A program made the position numbers and the translations under genes. From Micromonospora sp. NBC_01699 (GTDB taxonomy: Bacteria > Actinomycetota > Actinomycetes > Mycobacteriales > Micromonosporaceae): a stretch of DNA of 64,000 nt. Below are positions 53,801 to 62,600 of this stretch, piece by piece (within the stretch, counting starts at the first letter, position 1; the number at the start of each line of letters is the position of its first letter). The stretch spans positions 4,588,001 to 4,652,000 of the forward strand of contig NZ_CP109199.1 in NCBI RefSeq assembly GCF_036250065.1, read 5' to 3'. Below the pieces are notes generated by a model. It was not told the DNA's origin, searched no databases, and was given only the letters and a program-made list of their open reading frames with translations.

Positions 53801-55853
53801 CGCCGCTGGTCCCGACGTAGATCCGGTCCGGGGGCAGCGCGGCGCCCGAGGTGGTCACCGAGGTTCCCGGTGGCCGGCCGTGGTCCCGCCAGACCCAGCT
53901 TCCGCCGAGCCGGCGGTGCTCGAAGAGCCGACCGTCGCGTCCGGCGACGAAGTAGCGTTCGCCACCGGACGGGTCGCCGCCGAGTAGGTCACCGCCGTTG
54001 CTGGCGATGTCGGTGACCGGGTCGTCGGTCGCGGCGGCCCGGACGCCGGCCCGGGGGCGCGGCGCGATGGCCCGGACACCGGCCGGTGGGGTGGCGAACC
54101 GGGCGCCCGGCCGGGGCGGCAGCGCGCCGACCCGCCACCACGGATCCGCCGCCGCCTGCCGGATCAGCTCCGGGGTGATCGCGTCGACCCCGGCGCCGAG
54201 CAGGTCGTCGAGGACGGTGCCACCGATCGGCATCCGGGCCGGGGGCACCGCGGCCAGCCCGCCGGCCAACCGGGACAGGGCACTGGGCCCGGGGGCGGCG
54301 GCGAGCCCGGTCCGCTCGGCGTCGGGGCGTACCCGTCGGGCCAGCGGGCCCCGGGGCCGGGCCAGCCGGCGGAACGGGGCCCCGGTCGCCGCCCGCGCGC
54401 CCTCGTTGCCCGCCAGCAGGTCGGCCAGCGACTCGGCGTTGGCGGCGACCGGGCCGGCCGCCAGCGACGGCGGCGGCGCGGCGACGAGGTCGTGCACCGG
54501 CCGGGTCAGGGCCAGGACCTGGTCGTCACCGAGTACGCCCCCCGACGCCTCGGGGTCGACCCGCTTGCCGAACAGCGCGGTCGCGGTGTCCCGGGCGGCC
54601 TGCCCGCGCCGCAGTTGCTCGTTGACCTGCCGAAGCTGGGCCGCCCGCTCCCACGCGGCGGCGGCCAGTTCCTCCTGGTGCTTCTGCACCACCTGGGTGC
54701 CGAGCCCGGCCGCGGCCCGGTACCGGGGATCGAGGTTCAGCCCGGCCAACCAGACCGGCTCGGCCCCGGGTGGCGGCACCCGGCCCTCCGCAAGGTGGAT
54801 CTGCCCGTAGAGCGGTGGGGTGAACCAGTCCTCGACGTGTTCGAGCAACTCGGCCATCCGGGCCTGCCAGGGCTGGGCGACCGCCGGCTGCCACACGTCC
54901 GGGGTCATCGAGGGCGAGGCGAGCGCACCCTCGAAGGCGAGCACCGACCGGCCCGACTCACCGGCCGGGGTGATCTCCGGCAGGCCGCCGCCGGCGGCGG
55001 AGACGTCCACCGGCCGCCGGCCGACGTCGGCCGGGAGCGCTCGGGCCCGCAGTCGCCGGGCCAGCGACTCGAAGTCGCCATCGGGCCCGGTGCGGAACGT
55101 CCAGTGGTGGTAGACCGGGAGCAGCACCGGGCTGTCCGGGTCGGTGTCCCCGCCGCCCCAGGCCGGTCCGACGTCGTCCGCCTCGACCGGCAGCCCCAGT
55201 CCGGCCCGGACCCCGGCGTCGAAGGCCGGTACGACCGCCGCCAGGTAGTCGGTGTCCGGCCCGAGCCGGCGCGGGCAGATCAGCCGGGACAGGTTCCGCT
55301 CCGGATACTTCGCGATCGTGACCGCCACGTCCTCGTCCGCCGAGGCGACCAGCACCTGGGCGTGCGCCCAGGCCCACGAGTCGGCCAGGTCGGGCAGTTC
55401 CCCGACGATGGTGGCGAGCCGGGGCAGCGCCGCACCGGGCGGTGTCTCCAGTCGACCCGTCGGCCCGATCGGAACGACGACCAGCACCAGCCACGGTTCG
55501 AGCCGGCCCAGCGGGTCGGGTCGGGCCGGGGTGTAGAGCCAGGGCAGGTCGGGGCGGTCGAACTCGATCGCCGCGAACGCGGTCACGTCGACGTTCTCCG
55601 CACCGGAGGCCGGGTAGCCGCGGATGATCTGCCGGGCGTCCAGCGCGATGACGTCGCCGGGGCCGTACAGGAAGGCGGGGGTGTCGCTGTCGACGGTGAC
55701 CGGGTCGGCCGAGCCGTCCGAGTGCGCGGCCTCGACGCTGACCGTGAGGGTCACCTCGGCTCGGGCCGGAAGCCGGCCGGTGGGTAGAGCGGGATCGGAG
55801 ATCAACCGGGTGACGCCGTCGCGCACCCAGGGGAGGAATCGGAGGCCACCCAT
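50820..55853 (-). CDS. Giant conserved protein with inserted beta-propeller and FG-GAP repeats (giant operon)
   Basis: 1677 residues. The N-terminal part (1-600) has FLYGPGDVIALDARQIIRGY, AIEFDRPDLPWLYTPARPDP and SWAWAHAQVLV. A propeller-like insert (about 629-930) shows repeated DGRLFEHR/GRLFERRW, WVWRDHGRPPG/WIWVDCGGPPG, GQLHRFDPAAWTW and RLFRYTG. FG-GAP/VCBS-like repeats (about 1100-1300) carry VIDLDGDGVPELVVGYAVN, VDMTDDLTPDLFVFVAG, VADLTGTRRPDVVVSY. The C-terminal part resumes the family with FIEAFLVGLNHEMSRELLW and FRQFWD (about 1431-1460). Propeller and FG-GAP domains usually bind ligands or metals. The start is one base after the DUF6603-like stop. No signal peptide. Confidence 0.82.
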   Translation of the reverse strand: MGGLRFLPWVRDGVTRLISDPALPTGRLPARAEVTLTVSVEAAHSDGSADPVTVDSDTPAFLYGPGDVIALDARQIIRGYPASGAENVDVTAFAAIEFDRPDLPWLYTPARPDPLGRLEPWLVLVVVPIGPTGRLETPPGAALPRLATIVGELPDLADSWAWAHAQVLVASADEDVAVTIAKYPERNLSRLICPRRLGPDTDYLAAVVPAFDAGVRAGLGLPVEADDVGPAWGGGDTDPDSPVLLPVYHHWTFRTGPDGDFESLARRLRARALPADVGRRPVDVSAAGGGLPEITPAGESGRSVLAFEGALASPSMTPDVWQPAVAQPWQARMAELLEHVEDWFTPPLYGQIHLAEGRVPPPGAEPVWLAGLNLDPRYRAAAGLGTQVVQKHQEELAAAAWERAAQLRQVNEQLRRGQAARDTATALFGKRVDPEASGGVLGDDQVLALTRPVHDLVAAPPPSLAAGPVAANAESLADLLAGNEGARAATGAPFRRLARPRGPLARRVRPDAERTGLAAAPGPSALSRLAGGLAAVPPARMPIGGTVLDDLLGAGVDAITPELIRQAAADPWWRVGALPPRPGARFATPPAGVRAIAPRPRAGVRAAATDDPVTDIASNGGDLLGGDPSGGERYFVAGRDGRLFEHRRLGGSWVWRDHGRPPGTSVTTSGAALPPDRIYVGTSGGRLFERRWDGDRWIWVDCGGPPGGTASRPTTGGGRVHQLGADGQLHRFDPAAWTWSALGRPALSDGERLWGSPRPLPGGVYVATSAGRLFRYTGTWSLCMANPPVWGSPASEHRDHQGVDRLAYLTPNGELVTASMSGDDHRAHGRVQFNGPPPRSLRIVSLAQQTTTSSLSERPEMLVLAHPDGVPSELRLYGRSSMPDDRKPTVTIWYWTDQFDRPASGIAAHRPGPVLGDERDGEIFVRTAAGGMAAYRWGQRGEGWLDHGLPADPRGAGRDDAPAPAPPPDQNPYPPPIGLLASLLVAYQVDDGTQSVFRTQAVHHFDEHGTLRENLLTPAATGPGTGGPAYGGAVTVAAPTADVPARLFAVAALADPATASRRLAYWVGTGLTPDGAATAWTGPHPLPDPVSRYAGPVAATVIDLDGDGVPELVVGYAVNEPTAGTGRVYYRVGWGLDPAGRVTRGWSDSQPLPDTFDLVGSLGIQVVDMTDDLTPDLFVFVAGRDGAGQPMARYYTGRGINRRGRVAADAWSGPRPVDNQAAVAAGVAAGAAVADLTGTRRPDVVVSYRSGTGTLTTQVGFDLDAGGVPVRWSRPQLTPGLVEPVTGRGCALFLGDLRPDLVADRAVMGDRFIVAAAAHQGWLGPVQALAHDPRPERVALTPAAYAVRAAVRPETAVPGEVLAGLSIDGRSLEHALPDSGDPLRRLLAGVTFDVPAYELLRGLSQEHIAPNLPAVAPETMTALAANPRFIEAFLVGLNHEMSRELLWRGFPADPRQTWFRQFWDVRGAMSAGQPLTDIPPLTDDAWRHGPLGTHLTAVGAPGEQSLVLVIRGEVLRRFPSTVVTMRRAAWAGDRREPVGDDLPPIFNAWLSPDLLLFGFPFTADEARGDPGPGGDPGYFFLLREQPTAARFGLDLEPRQWPPSEPPEPVERWDDLHWGHLPNDARFLPVVAPGLPTGPVQGAVFGRTAADMARVVLQRPVLLARHASDLLLTPEDPS

Positions 55854-55854
55854 G

Positions 55855-58800
55855 TCAGGACACCTTCCGGGGTGTGGTGAGGGCGATGGTCGGATACGGG
55901 ACGGTGACGGTGCGCCGGCGGACCAGCCGGGCCCGGTCGCCGCCGGGGGCGAGCGCGGCGGCCTGCGTCGCGCTGGGCAGTGCCTCGGCCGTCGTCCGGG
56001 CGGCCGTCCGGGCGGCCGTCCGGTCGCGGCGGCCCGATCGCGGCCGCGGACCGGGCACCCAGGACGGACCGGCGTCGGCCACCCCGAGACCGAGACCGCC
56101 GAAGCGGGCGGTCCCGGTGGTCCGGGTACGGGCGTTCGCCGCCGGCCCGGTCGAGGCGAAGAGGGTGAGCAGCCGGTCCGGCTGCCGCGCGGCCAGGGCG
56201 GTCACCGGCCGGGCCGGCATCGGTCGACCGCCGTCACCGGGATCGTCGATGATCACCCGGTCCCATGCCTCGTCACCGGAGAGCCCGGCGAAGACCGTGC
56301 TCTGCGGGTCGGGCAGCGCGGTGCCCTTCGGTAGGGACACCGTCGCCCCGGCGGGCAGCCGCTCGAAGCCGGGGACGGTCAGCTGCTCCTCCGGGGTGAG
56401 GTCGCGGAACTGTCCGGGGGCGAAGTCGTCGGTGAGCGGATCGCCGAGTTCGCCGGTCACCCCGCCCTCGCCGCCGGCCCGGACCTCAACCAGGCGGAAC
56501 CGGTTCGGCCCCTCGATCCGGGAGGTGCCGAACCGTTGCAGGTCGACGTCGAACGGGAGCACGTTCTGCCGTACGGCGAGGGTGGCGTCCGGGGCCAGCA
56601 CCAGCACGTCCGGCGCGGCCCGGACCGGCTGCAACGTGACCGGTTCGCCGCCGACCCCGGTGTACCGGACCTGCCAGGTCCGCGGGTTCTTCAGTGTCCC
56701 GGCGAGCAGGCCGGTGACGTTGAAGGAGACCGGTTCGCGGTCGGCCGTCTCCTCCCCGCCGCTCAGGTCCCACCGCGTCGACACGTCGATGAAGAGGAGC
56801 TTGAACCGCAGTTCACCCCAGAACCGCCACAGGGCGGGTCCGCTGACCCCGAGTATCGCGGTGACCGCGAGTAGTTCGGTGCCACGGAACTTGACCGACA
56901 GTACGGCGCCGACCTCCAGGTTGAACCAGAACGGGTCAAACTGGACCAGGGCGTCGAGCCAGGCCCGGCCCTCGACGAGGAACCCGGCCGCCTCGAAGCG
57001 CGCGAACGCCTCGCCGCCGAACTGGAGGCTGTTGCCGGTCAGCGCCAGGTATCCGGAGATCGTGACGCCGTTGCCGCTCTTGCCGTCGATGCTCTTGCCG
57101 TCGCCCACGACCACGACCGTGAGCCGTTTGAGCCTCGGGAACCGCGCCGGGTACGGCATCCGGGGATGGAACCCGCCGATCGCGAGCGTGAAGTGGTCCC
57201 GCTCGCCCCAGCCGGCGCGCAGGGCCATCTCGCCGCTGACCGGCCGCCCGAACAGTTTCGAGTCGGCCAGTCCGGCGTCGAGGCTGACCTCCTTGCGGTC
57301 GATGTCGTACACGCCGGCGATGTGCAGTTGGAGTTTGCCGAGCTTCCCGAGGTCGATCACGAGCTTGCCGAGCAGCAGGATGCGCACCGGCGCGGGGAAC
57401 TCGACCAGTACGGCCAGGTCCACCGTGACCTTGCCGCTCAGGAAGTCGAGCCGGGCCATGGCGCCGATGACCGTGCCGCTCGGGTCGACCGGGAAGAGCC
57501 GACTCAGCGTGGCGACGATCTCCGGGGCCCGGCCGACCGGGTCCTCCGGGAAGAGCAGGTGGTCGAGGGTGCCGGCGCGGGCCGCCTTGCCGATCTCCTC
57601 CGGGTTGCTGCGCCGGTTGTGCCCGAACACCACGCCGAGGCCGGTGAGCGAGATTCCCCAGAAGAGCATCAGCCCCGGGGACCATTGGACGCTGCCGACG
57701 GCGAGCAGCGAGAACGTCTCGTCGCCGTCGGCCTCGATGATCCGGCTGCCATCGGTGTTGCGGGTGTTCAGCACCGCGATGAGCTGCACCTGGAAGCCGC
57801 CGGTGGTGGAGCCGTTCTCGTTGAAGTCGATGGCGAGCTGCAACGCGCCGGCGTACATGCCCCGGGGCTGGTCGCGGAAGAGGTAGCCGCCGCCGCGCAG
57901 GAAGCCCTGGTCGAAGTGGAGGCTCATGCCGTTCGGCGGCTCGAACCGGGGCGCCAGGTCGGCCGCGCCGAGGTTCCCGACCGGGGCACCGTCGTCCGTG
58001 CCGGGCGGCAGCGCGGACGGGAAGGTCAGGTCGGCGCGGATGCCGATGTTCGATATGTTCGCGCTGAACGGGCCGATCTCGGCCTCTACGTGAGTGGTGA
58101 GTATCAGGCTGACCCGGCCGGCCGCGCTGTCGCCGACGAGAGCGATCCGCAGCCCCTTCAGGTGCACGCCCCACCGGCTCAGGTGCATCGGGTACTCGGC
58201 GGTCAGGGCGGCGGCACCGGCCAGGTGCAGTCCGGTCCGCAGCGACCAGCCGAGGCCGAGGTCGAAGGCGATCCGCAGCCCGTCCGCGGGCAGCAGCTTG
58301 CGGAGCAGCCCGTCCCCGTCGCCGGGCTGCACCACGAGTTCGGCCCGTCCGGCGCGGAGCAGCAGCGCGATGTCGTCCCGTCCGGTGCCGAGTGTCGCGC
58401 GGGCACCGAGCACGAGCTGTCCGATCGCCAGGTGACTGCCGTCCGGGGCGCCGAAGACCCAGCCCGCCTCGTCGGCGGCGGCGATCCGGGCGACCTCGGC
58501 GGCGAACCGCACCTCGGACTCCTCGCCCGCGACGGTCACCCCGGCCGAGTTGATCGCGATCAGCGGGCCGGACCCGCTCAACTCGGTGGCGACGTTCCAC
58601 GACCCGATCGCGCCGGTCACGTTCACCTCGCCGGCCGGCGCCAGGATCACCGTGAGCAGGCTGTCCCACGAGGCCAGCCCGAGGTTGAACCCGCCGCTGA
58701 TCCTGGGCGTCCAACCGGCGTCCAATGCCGTCGACGGCGGTTCACCGGTGGCCGTACGCGGGCCGGAGAAGCGGACCCGGAGCAGGGCGTCGGCGAGCCG

Positions 58801-59544
58801 TCGACCCGCCTCGCCCTGGTCCGGACCGACGTTGGGAACCACGCCGTACGACGCCTGCACGCCGAGCGCGCCGAGCAGGCTCGCGAGCCGGGGCAGGATC
58901 CGCCCAGCCATCTTCTCGACCTTGGTCTGGGTGTCCCAGCCCTCCTTCGCGTACAGGTCGACGAAGTACGCCTCCGGGTCCCCGATCACGTCCGCGATCC
59001 GGTCCAACCGCAGCTCGTCGCGGCGGCGGGGCAGCCGGATCGGATTCTCGCCGGCCGGCAGGGCCGGGCTGGGATCGTGCTCGGCGGCGGGGACGAGCAG
59101 GCCGAGCAGGGTCAGTAGCGGCAGCGTCCACGGCACCCGGTCCCGCAGGTAGACCAGGATCAGGTGGTCGACCAGGTCGTCGGCGAGTTCCTCGGCCAGG
59201 CCGTCGAACTCCGGCAGCTTGCCCTGGAGTGCGGGCGGCAGCGCGCCGAGTTTCCCGAACGCCTCAGCGGCGGCGCCACCCGCCCCGATCAGGCCGCTGA
59301 GCGAGTCGGCGTCGGCCAGCGCCTCGCTCAGCGCGTCCAGCGTCGGTTCGATCGTCGCCACCCAGTCCTGCACCGCGGCCGCGTCGTCGCCGGTGACGGC
59401 CAACAGGTCCCAGCCGAGTGCCCGCATCAGCCGCACCCGCCGCCACGGGTCCACCGCGGCCAGCACCGGCGCGGCCACGGCCAGCAGCTCGCCCCAGAGC
59501 ACGGCGAGCGCGTTCCGGCTCGCCCCGGTCTCCTCGTCGGTCAT
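55855..59544 (-). CDS. Giant DUF6603-like protein (giant operon)
   Basis: 1229 residues from MTDEETGASRNAL, where GAGGAGGGG precedes the ATG; an upstream in-frame ATG lacks this site. Helical head (1-200, e.g. DLVDHLILVYLRDRVPWTLPL), then a very long beta-rich body with alternating hydrophobic strands: GGFNLGLASWDSLLTVILAP, LMLFWGISLTGLGVVFGHNRR (about 625-646), RILLLGKLVIDLGKLGKLQL, FWFNLEVGAVLSVKFRGTEL. This pattern, especially GLGVVFGHNRR, resembles DUF6603 proteins as I recall them; tentative. The end is Arg/Ala/Thr-rich with short repeats (RTAARTAART). No signal peptide or catalytic motif. The strand pattern suggests a large beta-helix or lipid-contacting beta structure. Confidence 0.7.
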   Translation of the reverse strand: MTDEETGASRNALAVLWGELLAVAAPVLAAVDPWRRVRLMRALGWDLLAVTGDDAAAVQDWVATIEPTLDALSEALADADSLSGLIGAGGAAAEAFGKLGALPPALQGKLPEFDGLAEELADDLVDHLILVYLRDRVPWTLPLLTLLGLLVPAAEHDPSPALPAGENPIRLPRRRDELRLDRIADVIGDPEAYFVDLYAKEGWDTQTKVEKMAGRILPRLASLLGALGVQASYGVVPNVGPDQGEAGRRLADALLRVRFSGPRTATGEPPSTALDAGWTPRISGGFNLGLASWDSLLTVILAPAGEVNVTGAIGSWNVATELSGSGPLIAINSAGVTVAGEESEVRFAAEVARIAAADEAGWVFGAPDGSHLAIGQLVLGARATLGTGRDDIALLLRAGRAELVVQPGDGDGLLRKLLPADGLRIAFDLGLGWSLRTGLHLAGAAALTAEYPMHLSRWGVHLKGLRIALVGDSAAGRVSLILTTHVEAEIGPFSANISNIGIRADLTFPSALPPGTDDGAPVGNLGAADLAPRFEPPNGMSLHFDQGFLRGGGYLFRDQPRGMYAGALQLAIDFNENGSTTGGFQVQLIAVLNTRNTDGSRIIEADGDETFSLLAVGSVQWSPGLMLFWGISLTGLGVVFGHNRRSNPEEIGKAARAGTLDHLLFPEDPVGRAPEIVATLSRLFPVDPSGTVIGAMARLDFLSGKVTVDLAVLVEFPAPVRILLLGKLVIDLGKLGKLQLHIAGVYDIDRKEVSLDAGLADSKLFGRPVSGEMALRAGWGERDHFTLAIGGFHPRMPYPARFPRLKRLTVVVVGDGKSIDGKSGNGVTISGYLALTGNSLQFGGEAFARFEAAGFLVEGRAWLDALVQFDPFWFNLEVGAVLSVKFRGTELLAVTAILGVSGPALWRFWGELRFKLLFIDVSTRWDLSGGEETADREPVSFNVTGLLAGTLKNPRTWQVRYTGVGGEPVTLQPVRAAPDVLVLAPDATLAVRQNVLPFDVDLQRFGTSRIEGPNRFRLVEVRAGGEGGVTGELGDPLTDDFAPGQFRDLTPEEQLTVPGFERLPAGATVSLPKGTALPDPQSTVFAGLSGDEAWDRVIIDDPGDGGRPMPARPVTALAARQPDRLLTLFASTGPAANARTRTTGTARFGGLGLGVADAGPSWVPGPRPRSGRRDRTAARTAARTTAEALPSATQAAALAPGGDRARLVRRRTVTVPYPTIALTTPRKVS

Positions 59545-59635
59545 CCCGACCCCTCCTCTCCCGTCCACACCGCTCGGTCCTCGTCCGTCCCCGCCCGCCG
59601 GTCCTGCCTCAACCACACCGGCGCGATCCCGCCGC

Positions 59636-62600
59636 TCACGCGACGAACCGGGGCAGGCCGGTGGTGTCCAACCGCAGTGAGCCGCGCAGTGCCGACAGGC
59701 CCGGCTCGACCGGCTCGCCCGGCTCGGTGCCCAGTTCCTCGACCGGTAGCCGGTAGTCGAGGCCGTCCGGCCACTGCGGCCAGGACCGCACCCCGGTCAG
59801 CGCCGCCGCCACCTCGGCGTCGGCCCCGGCGACCTCGCCGAGCGCGGTGATCAGGGCCTGCTCGTGCGCGTCGGCCCAGCCGGTCGGCGGGCCGGAGAAG
59901 TCCGGGCCGAGGGCGCGCGCCCGAACGAGTACGGCCCGCAGCGCGCTGCCGGCACGCGGCACGATCCGCTGCGTGTTCGGCTCCCCGTCCTGCGGCGTAC
60001 CGAGGGCCACGAGTTGGTCGGCGCGATACGCCTGCCAGCAGGCGAGCAGGGCGACCGCCCGTTCCGAGGTGAACAGGTCGCCGACGCGTACCCGCCGAGG
60101 CTTGTGATCCGCACCGGGTACGTCCGGCACGCTGCGCCGCGCCACGTCCGGCGGATCCCAGGCGGTGCCGAGCAGGTCGTGCAGACCCTGCCGGGCGAAC
60201 TGCCAGATGGACCGGCGTACGCCGTCGTGGGTGCGCAGCGCCAGGGTGAACCGGTGCACCCAGTGCCAGCCCCGCAGCGGCAGCACGTCCGGCCAGCCCT
60301 CGATCACGACCGGGGTGCCCGCGTCCGGCCCGGTGAGCCCCATCCGGGCCCGCAGCACCCGCAGTTCGGGAAGGAGCAGCGCGGCGCCGTCCTTGCCGAA
60401 TCCCGGGGTGCCGACCAACCCGGCCAGCCCACCCAGGGCGTCGTACGCGTCCCGATCGGTGGCGCGCAACGCGGCCAGCCAGGCCCAGAACTGGCCGGGT
60501 TCGGCGCGCAGGGTGAAGGGCGGCGGGTTCACCGGCGGTGCCGGGCGGGGCCCGTCGGCAGCCCAGCCGTACGGGCCGACCCGCAGCAGCGCCCGGTCGT
60601 CCCCGTCGACCACGTCGAAGTAGCCGCCGGTCGAGCCGGGCCGGGTGTTCTCGGCGACCGCGCGCAGCACCTTGAAGGTGGAGAGCTGGCGCCCGGCAGG
60701 CTCGGCGATCGCCGGATTGTTGCTCCCGGCGTTCGTGACGAGCACCCGCAGCGACGGTCCGGTCACCTGCCCGTCCGGGCGGGGCAGCAGGTGCTCCGGG
60801 AGCAGCTCGGAGACGGGTTCGACGACCGGTCCCGCCCATTCCGGCTGGTCGGGCCGGCTGTTGCGGACGCCCAGCGCAATCAGCTCGGGATGGTTGGTCG
60901 GGGCCGGCCCGGCGTCGGGCGGACGTCCGGTCACCACCCGCGCGTAGAGCCGCTGGTCGGCCGGCAGGTCGACGTCGGAGCGCCAGACGTTCGGCGCCGC
61001 CAGGCGCTGCGGGGTGCGGCCGGCGACCTGCCACGACTCCACCACGACCGGGGCACGCCAGCGCTTGTCCAGCCAGTGTTTGATGGCGACCTGGGTCGGC
61101 AGGTCGGCGAACCCGTGGATCGGCCCGAGGTAACGCTCGGCCTCGGGCACCTCGACCGGCTCCAGACGGTCGGAGTAGCGGGCGGCGGTGTCGCCGGGCC
61201 GCTCGTACGCGACCCGGTCCGCGCGGGCGTGGGTCTGGAACTCCCGCACCGCCCAGTACGTGTGCAGGTCGTACTCGCCGGGCTTCGGCTGGTGGTCGAA
61301 GCCGAGTTCGGCGAGTTCGGACTGCAACCGGTCGACCAACTTCTCGATGACCGGTTCGGCCGGCCGGTCGACCCCGCCGTAGCGCGCGGGCTTCGGTTTC
61401 GCCGGGTTCTCCGGGTCCGGGTCCTCCGCGTCGCGGTCGTCGGGGTGGAGGACGTAGCCGCCGTACGGGGCCGGGGTGAGCAGCGAGCAGCCGTAGCCGA
61501 GGTCGACGGTGTGGGTGGTCAGCGGCGCCGGGCGGCCGTCCGGGGCGTACCACCAGAGTCGCTGGGTGGCCGTCTTGCCCTGTCCGGTCGGCCAGGTGAA
61601 GCGCAGCTCGCCGAGATTGTTGTGCCCGACGATCTCCCGGCCGGTGCCCCAGCGGCCGAACCACTTCTCCAGGTTGCCGGCCGCGGCGGCGTACTGGTCC
61701 AGTTTCTGTCGGGGTGTGAGCCCGTCCGGATCCAGTACCGGTTGCGCCGGCTCGTCGCCCGGCGCCGCCGGGTCGCTCTCGTCGTGCCGGAGGAACTGGA
61801 CCTGGACGCTCCACTCCGGCGGCTCGGAGAGCAGTTTGAGCCCGTCGAGGTCGCCGACGGCGGGGCGGCCGTAGGCCCACCAGCCGACCCCGACGCCGGC
61901 CCCGGCGTCGGCGGCCACCGCGACCTCGGTCCCGACGTGGCGCCGCTGCCCCTCCTTCCCCCTGTCCTCGTTGGCCCAGCCGACCAGGTCGAGTCGGCGC
62001 TGGACGTCGAGCACCGGGGCGTAGCCGGTCACGTGCAGCAGTCGGGTCATCGACGCCTCGTTGCGCAGCGCGCTGGAGACGAAGCCGGCCAACACCCCCT
62101 CGGTCCGGTTGATCCCCTCGAACGGCTTCGCCGGGTCCGGTCCGCAGGCGTAGGGCAGCGTCGCCGAGTACCGGATCCGCTCGGCGAACCCGAAGTGGAT
62201 GTCGCCACCGAGCAGGACCACCCGACGCCGCCGGATCCCGTCCGGGCCGGGTGGCGCGGCGGAGAGCAGCCGGCCGAGGAACTTGTGCAGGGCGGCTTCG
62301 CTCTGCATCCAGGCGTCGTCCAGGTCGGCGCCGTACCGGCCGAGCGGGACCTGGGCCAGCGGTTGGATCACCCGCTCCAGCAGCGGCATGCCGAACAGCG
62401 CGATCGGCTGGGCGAGCACGGTGAGCGCCTCGTCGTCCAGCACCCCGCCGCCGGTGAGCATCTCGTTGAGCGGTTGGTCGGCCAGCAGCAGTCCGCCGGG
62501 CTTCGTACCGGTCGGGAACTCCCGCCAGGTCCGGGTGTCCAGGGCGATGAGCTGGTACTTCGGCCAGGTCACCGTGAAGTGGTAGACCAACGCTCCGGTC

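Noticed and set aside
55975-56035. Short GC-rich repeats (CGGGCGGCCGTC) as a CRISPR or regulatory array
   Set aside because: They are in-frame coding repeats of the Arg-Thr-Ala-Ala tail of the DUF6603-like protein.
57166-59118. Plus-strand open frame of about 650 codons opposite the DUF6603-like gene
   Set aside because: Antisense shadow with Glu/Gly/Arg repeats; the opposite strand has a good RBS and structured sequence.
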